Positions 35,243 to 44,139 are shown, counted from the first letter of the stretch. The stretch is DNA of 64,000 bases from Colwellia sp. Arc7-635 (GCF_003971255.1 NZ_CP034660.1:1488001-1552000), one strand, 5' to 3'. Numbers and translations: made by a program. Notes: generated by a model not told the origin, from the sequence alone.

Positions 35243-36382
35243 TTAGAGAAATTTCCGTTTAAAGGCTAAAAATGGACGAAGAGGATAGATTATGAACAAC
35301 CATTGAGGCGATAAACGATTAACACTGGAATAATCTAAAATAGTAGGTTGCAGCTTACATAACAACATATCTCTTTTGTATTTAGAGCTTTTAAACAAAA
35401 AAATTTCAAATAGGTGGCGTTTAATGGCAAAGCTTCCTGAATTAACATAAGCAGGATTGTCCATCCCCTGTAAACAGGTTTTAATCATCGCTCGACACAG
35501 CCAATCTTTTTTATAAAAAGTGGTCGCTTTATCCGGTAGCGGAGTTTGGTAGATAGTTGCCAATAAATATAAACTGCAAACAATAATACGAGCTCTGTCC
35601 TCAGAAAATAAACTGCTATCATCAAAAGTATTTTCAAGCTGTTCATTATAAAGCTTAATATCGATTAACCATTTTAAACGATGAAATAAAGTATGTGAAC
35701 CGTGCCAGCAAAGATAGAAGAACTCATCACTAGCTAGCTCTGTTTGGAAAAGCGTATCTCTATTTTTTAGCTCTTTTTGATAAATACTCATCTCATGAAC
35801 TATAGGGATAGATAGTTCTAGATGAAGTTCTATTAAAAGTCCTTCTTGATTGGTATAGCCTATATCTTTGTGTACTTTGAAATACACATTTCGCCATTCA
35901 TCATCTAAAGCGTCAAACTCATGAGCATAAAACCCCATACTGTTTAGTATGTGATTGGCTTGTTCTAAGTCCGACTTGGATATTAATACATCGATGTCAT
36001 TATTATTTCTTAGTGCAATATCACAGTATAGTAACTTAGATAGAGAAAGCCCTTTAAAAAAATGAATTGGAATATTTCCAGCCTGAAATAACTGATTTAA
36101 CTTAGCGCAAATAACAAGTTGCTTAGTGTTTCTCGTCATATTTTTAATATATTTATTTTTTAGATAAAGTAAAAACGAGGAAGGCACTTGCTTAATAAAA
36201 TGTTGACGGATATTGTGATATACGCAAGGGTGAGTACGATGCTGTGTTATTAATGTTTGTAAACGCTCAAAATCTGCTTTTTTTAATAAGGATGAAGTGG
36301 CATTCACTTCAGCAATAGATAATTGAGGCAGGCTTAGCAAAGCTACTGCCTGTAATTCAACGCTGATATTATTGTATTCCAC
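35243..36382 (-). CDS. Nucleotidyltransferase family protein (lasso N-type)
   Basis: A 379-residue NTP_transf_5-type nucleotidyltransferase. The core is IPIHFFKGLSLSKLLYCD then RNNNDIDVLISKSDLEQANHIL (about 105-145; Asp-x-Asp metal-binding pair in NDIDVLI), and HKDIGYTNQEGLLIELHLEL gives the third acidic position. A helical C-terminal domain follows. Homologs occur in kinase-containing lasso clusters, such as PsmN of the pseudomycoidin locus, where the protein is linked to further modification of the phosphorylated tail. It is the most upstream gene of the minus-strand series. Confidence 0.8.
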   Translation of the reverse strand: MEYNNISVELQAVALLSLPQLSIAEVNATSSLLKKADFERLQTLITQHRTHPCVYHNIRQHFIKQVPSSFLLYLKNKYIKNMTRNTKQLVICAKLNQLFQAGNIPIHFFKGLSLSKLLYCDIALRNNNDIDVLISKSDLEQANHILNSMGFYAHEFDALDDEWRNVYFKVHKDIGYTNQEGLLIELHLELSIPIVHEMSIYQKELKNRDTLFQTELASDEFFYLCWHGSHTLFHRLKWLIDIKLYNEQLENTFDDSSLFSEDRARIIVCSLYLLATIYQTPLPDKATTFYKKDWLCRAMIKTCLQGMDNPAYVNSGSFAIKRHLFEIFLFKSSKYKRDMLLCKLQPTILDYSSVNRLSPQWLFIIYPLRPFLAFKRKFL

Positions 36383-37059
36383 TTATTATACTACTCTGAA
36401 AAGTAACTACTGTTGCTATGTTTAGTTAACAGCAGCTAGCATACCACTATAGCTTTAAATAGATGATTATTTTTTACTAGAAAAGTAAAATTACAATCGA
36501 TGAAACAAAAGTTTTTTTGAAGGATAAAATATTTAAAGAAGCAGACGGAGATGTTCAGCCGAAGATCATTGGAGAGCAACTGGATAATTTACCTTTGATT
36601 GGATTGCTCCGCGTACTGATTTAGTAAAAAATATAATTCGCTAATGCTAAGTAATTATACGTAGTACTCAAATAAAGAATTTGAAAGCATAGAGTTAGCT
36701 AAATTACGTGATTGGCTAATACCTATATAAATGAACGGACAAGTAACTGTTAAAGGCGAATAAAAAATATAACATCAACCAATACGGTTAGATGAACAAT
36801 CAGGCGTTTTTATTTTCAATCTACCTAAACTAATAGGTTGTCTTTTTAAAAGTATAGCGACCTATAGGCCTTTACATTGCTGCTAATCCAATTCATTAAT
36901 GTTTACTGTTGGCCTATAAGGAACAGCTTGTTAGGATAAATTATTGGTTGATTTATATACAAGGACGTTAAATGGCAGAGCTGTATCCATCAAAGTAGTT
37001 TTGTAGAAATGTATACAATGTATTTTTGATTCAATACTTTGAAAAAATAATATTAATTT
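36383..37059. other. Decayed intergenic DNA upstream of the lasso operon
   Basis: Short broken frames only, apart from the hsdS tail at 36671-36763. A frame at about 36495-36620 (with FLKDKIFKEADGDVQPKIIG) looks once-coding but is interrupted. The promoter of the minus-strand operon should lie just above 36382. Confidence 0.5.
36671..36763 (+). pseudogene. Remnant of a type I restriction specificity subunit (hsdS) 3' end
   Basis: The translated stretch reads ELAKLRDWLIPI, a stop, then MNGQVTVKGE and a second stop. This is the characteristic C-terminus of HsdS proteins (consensus LRDWLLPMLMNGQV). A single base change (TTA to TAA) explains the internal stop, and nothing else of the gene is left in frame upstream. 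It marks an old type I restriction-modification locus. Confidence 0.7.
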
Positions 37060-37641
37060 TCCTTTAGATCTTCATGCGATAAAAGAAAAACAAGTTGATG
37101 TTATATTTTAAGCTTTTTTAACTTTAGATGATGATACTAGCCATAAAATTCAATCAGACTTTCAAAAAATTCATGCTTTATCCACGGATGCAGGCATTAT
37201 TTCATTAATTGAAGAAGCTAAAGAGTTTGAAAATCATCAGTTTATTGATAGTTTCAAGGGATTTCTGGTTTACATGGTAAAGCAATGTGGGCGTTTCTTG
37301 ATAGCTATGAATATTGGCAAGGTGCGTCAATGTTATATCAAACTAGGATCATTCCTTCGTAATTTTGGACAAAAATAAATCAACCACCAGAATTAGATCA
37401 TCCTTTTACAGGTAGCGATATTGAATTGTTACCTCAAGCGATAGATGAATACTTTTTTAAAAACGAAGGTTGTGGTAAATAATGTAAAATTGATCACTAT
37501 AAGCGTGGGGAAAATGATTACTTTTTTGCTTTCATTGAAGATTTTACGAAAACAGCCGTTGAGTGGGTTGATAATGACTTTTATCTCTTTTCAAACCGAC
37601 AGGCGAGCCTCATTTTCCTTCAACTACAGACCTACACTTAA
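37060..37641 (+). pseudogene. Decayed gene of unknown family
   Basis: Coding-like text runs along the + strand but is broken. From 37060 LDLHAIKEKQVDVIF is followed by a stop; then TLDDDTSHKIQSDFQKIHAL runs to about 37262, where the frame shifts. In the new frame HGKAMWAFLDSYEYWQGASM, a stop, INQPPELDHPFTGSDIELL, a second stop, and HYKRGENDYFFAFIEDFTK then AVEWVDNDFYLF follow to 37641. In all, three in-frame stops and one frameshift. The family is not recognised. Confidence 0.65.
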
Positions 37642-38174
37642 AATTTAAACATACGACCCATGATAACTCGTGACAAATTTCTACCAAATTGCACTTTCGA
37701 TTAAAACATTTATAATTCATGCACTTTTGATTCAAGCTGTTGTAATTCATCCATTATGAAAAATATCTTTATTGCTATTTTATTAATTTTAGCCGGAATT
37801 TTTGGCTACAACTATTTCACTTCTAATTCAACAAAAGCGGAAGTTGTAGCAGATAACACAACAGAAACTTCAGTACAGAAACCTGCTAACAATTGGGATG
37901 ATATCGAACTCCCAGAAGATATTAGAAATTATTCAAGTATCGAAGCTTGTGACACAACAGAAGCGCGAGTTTGTTTTGGCTCAGGAGGTAGGTTTTATAA
38001 AGAAACCGACGATGTGACCGTAGCTAATTTGATCTCAACAGCTGAAGCATCGCGTTATGGTGTTCAGGTGAAAAAAACAGGTGAACTTTTTATACTTTCT
38101 ATAGAGAATGAAGTTTCTAACTAAAATTTAAACCAATTTAGACAAGCCAATTTAAACAAGCCACCCATGCTAAG
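37642..38174. repeat. Pair of direct repeats flanking a small gene
   Basis: AATTTAAACATACGACCCATG... begins at 37642 and AATTTAAACAAGCCACCCAT... at 38149. They share about 22 of 27 bases with one another and with the left arm of the inverted repeat at 22330. The span given covers both copies; the gene at 37756-38124 lies between them. Confidence 0.5.
37756..38124 (+). CDS. Small membrane-anchored or secreted protein, unknown
   Basis: A 122-residue protein with an N-terminal hydrophobic segment (about 4-20, IFIAILLILAGIFGYNYF) acting as anchor or uncleaved signal. The rest is soluble and acidic, with PANNWDDIELPEDIRNYSS and a Cys pair (ACDTTEARVCFG, about 74-83) that could form a disulfide in the periplasm. 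The end is YGVQVKKTGELFILSIENE. No known domain is recognised. It sits in decayed DNA between two short direct repeats, with no neighbours on its strand, so it may be a recently acquired or orphan gene. Confidence 0.5.
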   Translation: MKNIFIAILLILAGIFGYNYFTSNSTKAEVVADNTTETSVQKPANNWDDIELPEDIRNYSSIEACDTTEARVCFGSGGRFYKETDDVTVANLISTAEASRYGVQVKKTGELFILSIENEVSN

Positions 38175-38400
38175 ACGCTTTCGAACTCCCCAGAATCTAA
38201 CCACACGGAACTTATCACGTACGCCCTGATAAGTTTATTATTCATCGGATGACAAATGTCATTAAACAGGTAATAAAGTGGCATACCTAGTCGATAGATG
38301 TGATCTGTCCCATATTTACGTAGAGTTTGTTCTGAGTGGGACTTATGGTAACCAACCCCAAAGTTTTATAGCCGTTTAGTTTGGCTTGTTTAACTTCTTA
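38150..38400 (-). pseudogene. Coding-like remnant on the minus strand
   Basis: The reverse frame reads VGYHKSHSEQTLRKYGTDHI, then YRLGMPLYYLFNDICHPMNN and LDSGEFESVLAWVACL up to a stop near 38150. No start codon is available because the frame is closed by a stop about 38360. It resembles the 3' end of a lost gene. The WVACL ending is shared with the frame that crosses 22330, because both contain the repeat motif. Confidence 0.35.
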
Positions 38401-38511
38401 ATTGGTTAATAGTTTTGTTAACTTTGTCATTTTGGAGTACCGCAATTTGACCGGTTTATCTGGTACTACTTGCTGTACTACTAAAAAGCGTAGATTTCAA
38501 AGAATGGGTAT

Positions 38512-38672
38512 ATACCAAATGTAATAAGTGATTGATCAATTTTAAGCGCGGATAAATTGTTCAAGAACAAGGCGCTTGATTGAGTAATAGCGAGCTATTG
38601 GGATTGAAAGCAACGCAGTTATTGACGATTTAAACCGCCTTAAAAAGATCGATTGCTTATTTCAATTGGTAT
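38512..38672. mobile_element. MITE-like element with 26-bp terminal inverted repeats
   Basis: The left end ATACCAAATGTAATAAGTGA... and the right end (reverse complement ATACCAATTGAAATAAGCAA...) match at 21 of 26 positions, over a 161-base element with no ORF. A shortened copy is at 19735-19801 and a more distant relative at 49881-50035. This looks like a non-autonomous element family; no transposase is in the window. Confidence 0.65.
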
Positions 38673-38698
38673 TAAATAGCTAGGGTATTTTTAGGCAT

Positions 38699-38739
38699 AA
38701 AAAAACCCGAGAAGCTTAATAGTACAGGCTTTTCGGGTT
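38699..38739 (-). terminator. Terminator of the tRNA-Val gene
   Basis: Stem AACCCGAGAAGC (38704-38715) / GCTTTTCGGGTT (38728-38739), one mismatch. Read on the minus strand it is followed by a TTTTT run, so it ends the tRNA transcript. Confidence 0.8.
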
Positions 38740-38767
38740 CTTTCTGGGTTTGCAATAAACCCTAATA

Positions 38768-38844
38768 TGGTGCTCGCTACTGGACTCGAACCAGTGACAC
38801 CTTGCATGTCATGCAAGTACTCTAACCAACTGAGCTAAGCGAGC
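38768..38844 (-). tRNA. tRNA-Val (anticodon GAC)
   Basis: A 77-base cloverleaf on the minus strand, from GCTCGCT at 38844 to the encoded CCA at 38768. The acceptor stem GCTCGCT pairs with AGCGAGC, the anticodon arm is CTTGC-ATGACAT-GCAAG with GAC at positions 34-36, and the T-arm contains GGTTCGAGTCC. A terminator follows at 38699-38739. Confidence 0.93.
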
Positions 38845-39030
38845 TTTTGTTTTAAATAAAACATGTTGAGTGACTCAACGAGGCGCTATGTTAGCGATCT
38901 GTTTTATTAAGTGCAAGTAGTTTTATGCAAAACCTGACGCGACTGCTGATTAAATCAGCAGTTCGCATTATGTTTAGGCATTCTAGCGAAATATAGGGCA
39001 ATTAAGGCCAATAAACTTAATGGTTAAAGA

Positions 39031-40404
39031 CTAACTTTCTAGCGCAACTTGTTGCTCAAGACGATTTTGTACTACTTTTAAACGCCAAGCCAGTAACACT
39101 GCTGCAACGGTTAAACCTACGATAAAACCAATCCAAAAACCATAAGGGCCGGTTGCTGGTACTATCCAATCTGTTAGTCCTAAGATTAACCCCAAAGATA
39201 AACCAACAATCCAATAAGAGAAGAAGGTGATATATAAAATCGATTTGGTGTCTTTATAACCACGTAATGCACCGGCTGAAATAACTTGTATGGCATCTGA
39301 AAATTGAAATAAAGCCGCTAAAAACATCAAGCTAGCCGCTAGGTCTAGTACTTCTTTGTCGATAGTATAAATGGCGGCAATTTCTTTACTAAACAAGAGT
39401 GTCAATGCTGCTGTAGCGACTGCAATAATAAGACCTAAAATAACTGAATAGCGACAAAGTTCTTTAGCTTTTTCTAAATTTTTATTACCTACTTCAAAGC
39501 CTACTTTTATGGTAACCGCCATCGCTAAACTCAGTGGCACCATAAAAACTAGGCCGGAGAAGTTAATCGCTATTTGGTGGCTAGCAACAACATTTGCACC
39601 AAAAGGCACTAAAATTATGGCGACGGCAGCAAATAGGCTCACTTCAAACAGTAATGAAAAGGCAATAGGCATGCCCAGTGCAAGTATGGTTTTAATTTCT
39701 TGCCAATCAGGCCAATAGAATTTTGTAAATAGTGGCGCTTGCTTTAAGTGCTTTGAAAAATAAGCATAAGCTAACATGCCGGCAAACATAACCCAGTAAA
39801 CTATAGCGGTTGCAATACCACAACCTGCGCCGCCAAGAGCTGGCATGCCGAACTCACCATAGATAAAAATATAGTTGGCAGGAATATTAATCAACAAGCC
39901 GATGATGCTGATGATCATGGTTGGGCGTGTAAAAGACAAACCTTCAGAATAATTACGTAATACCAGATATAAACAGTAACCTGGGCCGCCCCAAACGATA
40001 TAACCCAAGTAATCAAACATGAGCTGCTTTAATTCGGGTTCAAGGCTAATGGAGTCAATCAATAGTGGCGTAGCTATATAATAAAGCGCAATGATAATGA
40101 TTGAAAAGAATACCGCTATCCAAGCCGTTTGATAGCTAGCTTTTGCGACATCGTCAAACTTTTTACCACCAGATAATTGCGAGATAATACTCGCCAATGC
40201 CATTACAAGGCCTGAAATGGTTAAGATCAGTGGTAACCAGACACTACTGGCAACAGCAACGGCTGCCATATCAGTAGCACTGACTCGACCGGCCATAACG
40301 GTATCAGCAAAACCCATTAAGTTTTGAATTAATTGAGCGATTAAAATTGGATAAGCCAATTTCATCAGGTTTTTACTATTGGAAAAAAAGCGATTAATGT
40401 TCAT
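39031..40404 (-). CDS. norM: MATE family multidrug/Na+ efflux transporter
   Basis: A 457-residue inner-membrane protein with 12 membrane segments, of the NorM/MdtK branch of the MATE family. Early AYPILIAQLIQNLMGFADTV and MAGRVSATDMAAVAVASSVW are the family hallmark; ANYIFIYGEFGMPALGGAGC marks the interdomain region. It exports cationic drugs in exchange for Na+ or H+. It is divergent from riboflavin synthase (69-base gap), the same arrangement as ribE/mdtK in E. coli and Vibrio, which supports orthology. Confidence 0.88.
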   Translation of the reverse strand: MNINRFFSNSKNLMKLAYPILIAQLIQNLMGFADTVMAGRVSATDMAAVAVASSVWLPLILTISGLVMALASIISQLSGGKKFDDVAKASYQTAWIAVFFSIIIIALYYIATPLLIDSISLEPELKQLMFDYLGYIVWGGPGYCLYLVLRNYSEGLSFTRPTMIISIIGLLINIPANYIFIYGEFGMPALGGAGCGIATAIVYWVMFAGMLAYAYFSKHLKQAPLFTKFYWPDWQEIKTILALGMPIAFSLLFEVSLFAAVAIILVPFGANVVASHQIAINFSGLVFMVPLSLAMAVTIKVGFEVGNKNLEKAKELCRYSVILGLIIAVATAALTLLFSKEIAAIYTIDKEVLDLAASLMFLAALFQFSDAIQVISAGALRGYKDTKSILYITFFSYWIVGLSLGLILGLTDWIVPATGPYGFWIGFIVGLTVAAVLLAWRLKVVQNRLEQQVALES

Positions 40405-40473
40405 TACGGCAATTATATCGTTAAGTGTTTTTTGCTAAGATAGCAAAATATAAAGTATTTATCTGGATGATAT

Positions 40474-41097
40474 ATGTTTACAGGTATAGTGCAATCACAA
40501 GCTGAAGTAATTGCGATAATTAGTAAAAATAATGCGATAAGGTTGAAGATTTCTCTGGAAAATTCAATGATCGATAACCTCGCTATTGGTGCAAGTGTTG
40601 CCATAAATGGTGTGTGTTTAACGGCCGTTGAATTTGGCAGTTTAACGAGTAATAACAGCTATATAAGTTTTGATGTTATTGATGAAACATTACGTGTTTC
40701 TAACTTGGCTGATATTAGCGTGGGCTCTGTGGTAAATGTTGAGCGCTCGTTAAAAGTGGGAGATGAGATTGGTGGCCATATGCTCAGTGGTCATGTTCAT
40801 ACCCAGGCCGTTGTTGCTAACCGTATTGACAGTAAAGATAATTGCACGTTAAGTTTTACTTTATCGCCTGAATATAAAAAGTATATTTTCGCGAAAGGCT
40901 TTATCAGCATCAATGGCATTAGCTTAACGCTTGGCGCGGAAGTTAGTGATTTGTTTTCGGTGCATTTGATCCCAGAAACTTTGTCTCGTACTAATCTACA
41001 AAATATAGTGATAGGCGATAAAGTGAACATTGAACTTGATCAGCAAACAATGACGATTGTCGATACCATTGAAAGAATGAAGTTGAGTCTAACGTAA
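40474..41097 (+). CDS. ribE: Riboflavin synthase, alpha subunit
   Basis: A 207-residue protein of two homologous lumazine-binding domains. It begins MFTGIVQSQAEVIAI; the first domain has GASVAINGVCLTAVEFG and the second SINGISLTLGAEVSD, each with the conserved substrate loop, and EIGGHMLSGHVHTQA marks the hinge. It converts two molecules of 6,7-dimethyl-8-ribityllumazine into riboflavin. Some organisms name it ribC. No FMN riboswitch is visible in the 69-base gap upstream, so control probably differs from that of ribB. Confidence 0.93.
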   Translation: MFTGIVQSQAEVIAIISKNNAIRLKISLENSMIDNLAIGASVAINGVCLTAVEFGSLTSNNSYISFDVIDETLRVSNLADISVGSVVNVERSLKVGDEIGGHMLSGHVHTQAVVANRIDSKDNCTLSFTLSPEYKKYIFAKGFISINGISLTLGAEVSDLFSVHLIPETLSRTNLQNIVIGDKVNIELDQQTMTIVDTIERMKLSLT

Positions 41098-41420
41098 GCG
41101 TGCTATAGCGTTGTTATTCTTGATGAAGTACTGATGTTTAAAGTGCTAATGCTCAAAGTACTAGTGTTTAAAGCACTGATACATAGCAAGTTAATGTTAT
41201 GGCGATTAAAATAACTGAACGCATATTTTAATCGCTTACGTTAAGCTAGCCTAACTACCTAACAGCTATCTTTTTTTAAATTCCAATACTTCTAATACCA
41301 ATATTTTTAATCCCAATACTTTAATCTCAATAGCCTACCATTACTTAAGCAAGCACTTTGCTCTTGACTATTTATGCTCAATTTTAATAGCGCTTGTACT
41401 TAATTCAATTGGTATGGTGG
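41098..41420. other. Intergenic region with degenerate short repeats
   Basis: No gene. From 41125 to 41180 variants of GTTTAAAGTGCTAATG recur in tandem (TGTTTAAAGTGCTAATGCTC, CAAAGTACTAGTG, TTTAAAGCACTGAT), and from 41280 to 41335 variants of AATNCCAATACTT recur. They look like decayed tandem duplications. Confidence 0.6.
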
Positions 41421-41627
41421 TTAAAAGATTTGTTCATCATCGCTTGCAACGGCAAGTTGAATTTTTTGCCGGTATTCGTCAACGTGTAAATTTAAGTGCA
41501 TTTCCATGCAACAAGCGGGGCATTCATCGTAGTAGTCTTGGTCGCCTTCACTGGCATCTAAATCAACACGAATATGATGACCACAATGTGGGCATTCAAT
41601 GGGTTGTACTTTAATTTTATGAGGCAT
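41421..41627 (-). CDS. CPXCG-motif cysteine-rich protein
   Basis: A 68-residue protein with CPHCG (about 14-18) and CPACC (about 37-41), the two Cys-x-x-Cys knuckles of the CPXCG family, followed by MEMHLNLHVDEYRQKIQLAV. A zinc-binding fold is likely. Length and layout are normal for the family. Stands alone between riboflavin synthase and ferredoxin genes. Function unknown. Confidence 0.85.
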   Translation of the reverse strand: MPHKIKVQPIECPHCGHHIRVDLDASEGDQDYYDECPACCMEMHLNLHVDEYRQKIQLAVASDDEQIF

Positions 41628-41857
41628 ACTGTCCCCTAGATTTAACCTTGAAGAACTGTAGTTTTAGTATGGACGGTTTCAGGTAAAGTGCGAATTTAAG
41701 CGGGTAAAATTAATGCTAATACTAACGGTTGTTTTTGCTGGTAAATTTTTTGTCAAACGAGCCGTTAATTCAGCTGGTGCTTATTTATGACTGTATTTAT
41801 GATGAAGAAAGTTAGCGTTAAGTTATATGGTTAGGTTATGTATACGTTGTGTGTATG

Positions 41858-42181
41858 TTATGTGATCAAGTGATCGATTTTATTTGGTACACCATCCCAT
41901 TTTTCAGCGTCAGCAGGGGCAGGAATGACTTCGGTGATCACCGGCCAAATTTTTGCTAATTCAGCGTTTAGTTCAATAAAGTCTTTTTGACTTTCAGGCA
42001 CATCACTTTCTTGAAAAATTGCATCAGCAGGGCATTCAACAGGGCACAAGTCGCAATCAATACATGAATCAGGGTTAATGACTAAAAAATTAGGTCCTTG
42101 ATGAAATGCATCGGCTGGGCAAACTGCGACACAATCAGTGTATTTGCATTGAATACAGTTATCAGTAACTACAAAGGCCAT
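41858..42181 (-). CDS. fdxA: 7Fe ferredoxin FdxA
   Basis: A 107-residue ferredoxin. The cluster ligands are in [18 protein letters not shown] (about 9-26) and [16 protein letters not shown] (about 40-55): the first motif lacks the third regular CxxC Cys, as in 7Fe [3Fe-4S][4Fe-4S] ferredoxins of the FdxA type, and the C-terminal extension [17 protein letters not shown] is also typical. It acts as a low-potential electron carrier in the cytoplasm. Divergent from the FAD enzyme at 42365. Confidence 0.92.
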   Translation of the reverse strand: MAFVVTDNCIQCKYTDCVAVCPADAFHQGPNFLVINPDSCIDCDLCPVECPADAIFQESDVPESQKDFIELNAELAKIWPVITEVIPAPADAEKWDGVPNKIDHLIT

Positions 42182-42364
42182 TTTATTCTGCTCATTTTAT
42201 CTGTTTGAATTATTAAATTGACTAGCATTGTTGCCATCAAAGTGCGGATCATACCTAGCTTACAAACAAATTCAATTATTGTTTTAGCTTTGTGTTTGGT
42301 ATCGCCCGTACTATCAGGTAAAATGACGCCAATTTTTACCCTAGTCTCGCTTTGGATACACTAT

Positions 42365-44011
42365 ATGTTGCGTTTAACTAACGTCAAATTACCACTAGAT
42401 CATCAACCTGAAGACTTAGAGCAAGTGATTCTTGCAACATTAAAAATCACCGCTGAGCAATTAATAAGTTTTTCAGTCTTTAAACGTGGCTACGATGCGC
42501 GTAAAAAGAGCAATATTATTTTGATGTATACCTTAGATGTCGACACGACAAAAAATGAACAGCTTATTGCTGAGCATGCAAAGGATCAAAATATTAAAGT
42601 TAGCCCAGACACTAGCTATAAATTTGTTGGCCAAGCACCTGAAAACCTAACCGAGCGCCCAGTGGTTATAGGTATGGGACCATGTGGTTTGTTCGCTGGG
42701 TTATTGCTGGCGCAAATGGGTTTTAAACCGATTATTTTAGAGCGTGGTAAAGAAGTACGTCAACGAACGAAAGATACCTTTGGTTTTTGGCGTAAGAAAA
42801 TTCTTAATACTGAATCGAACGTTCAGTTTGGTGAAGGTGGGGCGGGTACGTTTTCTGATGGCAAGCTCTACAGCCAAGTTAAAGATCCAAAACATTACAG
42901 CCGTAAAGTGCTGCATGAATTTGTTGATGCTGGCGCACCAAGTGAAATACTTTTTGTTAGTAAGCCCCACATAGGTACCTTTAAATTGGTCACTATGGTT
43001 GAGCAAATGCGTGCTGAAATACATCGTTTGGGTGGTGAAGTACGTTTTGAACAGCGTGTTGATGATATTCATTTTGAAAAAACAGATGACGATAGTAACA
43101 ACATGCAAGTCACGGGCTTAACCTTAGCCACAGGTGAAGTACTAAAAACTAGACATATTGCGCTTGCGATTGGTCACAGTGCACGTGATACTTTTACTAT
43201 GCTGCATGAAAAAGGCGTGTTTATTAAAGCTAAGCCATTTTCAGTCGGTTTTAGAATTGAGCATGAGCAATCAGTGATTGATGATGCTCGTTTTGGCAAA
43301 AATGCCGGTAACCCTATTTTAGGTGCTGCTGATTATAAACTTGTTCATCATTGTAAAAATGGCCGTTCAGTTTACAGCTTTTGTATGTGTCCTGGTGGCA
43401 CAGTAGTCGCTGCAGCGTCAGAAGAAGGGCGCTTGGTGACTAATGGCATGAGTCAATATTCACGTCATGAACGAAATGCGAACAGTGCTATTGTCGTTGG
43501 TATTTCGCCAGAAGATTATGATGAAAACGGCAGTAAAGATAACGTGCTAGCAGGCATTGAATTTCAGCGTCGCCTTGAAGAAACCGCCTTTAAACTTGGC
43601 GGTGAAAACTACGATGCGCCTGTTCAGTTAGTTGGAGACTTTCTGGCCGGACGTAAAAGTGGTGAACACGGTGTTGTAGAGCCTTCATATAAGCCAGGTG
43701 TAAAATACTGTGATTTAAGCGAAACTTTACCAGCTTATGCTATTGAAGCTATTCGTGAAGCATTGCCAGCGTTTGAGCGAAAAATTAAAGGCTTTTCAAT
43801 GGCAGATGCAACCTTAACGGCTGTTGAAACGCGTACGTCTTCACCCATTAATATTACCCGTGATAAAGACAGCTTTGAAAGTGTTAATAGCAAAGGTTTA
43901 TATCCTGCCGGCGAAGGCGCAGGGTATGCCGGTGGCATATTATCTGCAGGTATTGACGGTATTAAAGTGGCGGAAGCGATGGCGCTTTCGATGCTTAAGA
44001 GTCATCAATAA
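42365..44011 (+). CDS. FAD-dependent oxidoreductase (COG2509 family)
   Basis: A 548-residue protein starting MLRLTNVKLPLDHQPEDLEQ, with an N-terminal domain (about 1-95) and an FAD-binding region: VVIGMGPCGLFAGLLLAQMG (about 101-120) is a dinucleotide-binding motif, and NVQFGEGGAGTFSDGKLYSQ, GFRIEHEQSVID and SFCMCPGGTVVAA are conserved family blocks; GEGAGYAGGILSAGIDG near the end closes the FAD site. The open frame reaches back to 42218, but the ATG at 42365 gives the usual family N-terminus and is chosen. The family is described as FAD-dependent dehydrogenases; the substrate is not known. Confidence 0.88.
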   Translation: MLRLTNVKLPLDHQPEDLEQVILATLKITAEQLISFSVFKRGYDARKKSNIILMYTLDVDTTKNEQLIAEHAKDQNIKVSPDTSYKFVGQAPENLTERPVVIGMGPCGLFAGLLLAQMGFKPIILERGKEVRQRTKDTFGFWRKKILNTESNVQFGEGGAGTFSDGKLYSQVKDPKHYSRKVLHEFVDAGAPSEILFVSKPHIGTFKLVTMVEQMRAEIHRLGGEVRFEQRVDDIHFEKTDDDSNNMQVTGLTLATGEVLKTRHIALAIGHSARDTFTMLHEKGVFIKAKPFSVGFRIEHEQSVIDDARFGKNAGNPILGAADYKLVHHCKNGRSVYSFCMCPGGTVVAAASEEGRLVTNGMSQYSRHERNANSAIVVGISPEDYDENGSKDNVLAGIEFQRRLEETAFKLGGENYDAPVQLVGDFLAGRKSGEHGVVEPSYKPGVKYCDLSETLPAYAIEAIREALPAFERKIKGFSMADATLTAVETRTSSPINITRDKDSFESVNSKGLYPAGEGAGYAGGILSAGIDGIKVAEAMALSMLKSHQ

Positions 44012-44079
44012 GTATTACTTTATTAACTCCATGAACTAGCACTCTCATACTTTTATAAAACTACCGTTTGAGAGTGTTT

Positions 44080-44119
44080 AATATAGTGAAGCTTATATAG
44101 CTAGAAGCTTCACCATATT
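44080..44119. terminator. Bidirectional hairpin between convergent genes
   Basis: Arms AATATAGTGAAGCTT (44080-44094) and AAGCTTCACCATATT (44105-44119) pair over 14 of 15 positions. A second hairpin, CACTCTCA / TGAGAGTG, lies just left of it (44040-44077). Both are between the FAD enzyme gene and the convergent START-domain gene. Confidence 0.6.
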
Positions 44120-44139
44120 AACGTAAGTTATCAACAGCG

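Noticed and set aside
37445-37648. 67-codon + strand ORF in the decayed region
   Set aside because: It overlaps the broken gene in a different frame from the coding-like text and has no support.
42218-42364. N-terminal extension of the FAD enzyme
   Set aside because: The family starts at MLRLTN (42365); the extension is hydrophobic and lacks a ribosome binding site.
42737-43108. 123-codon minus-strand ORF inside the FAD enzyme gene
   Set aside because: It is antisense to a well-conserved gene and shows no domain; a shadow frame.
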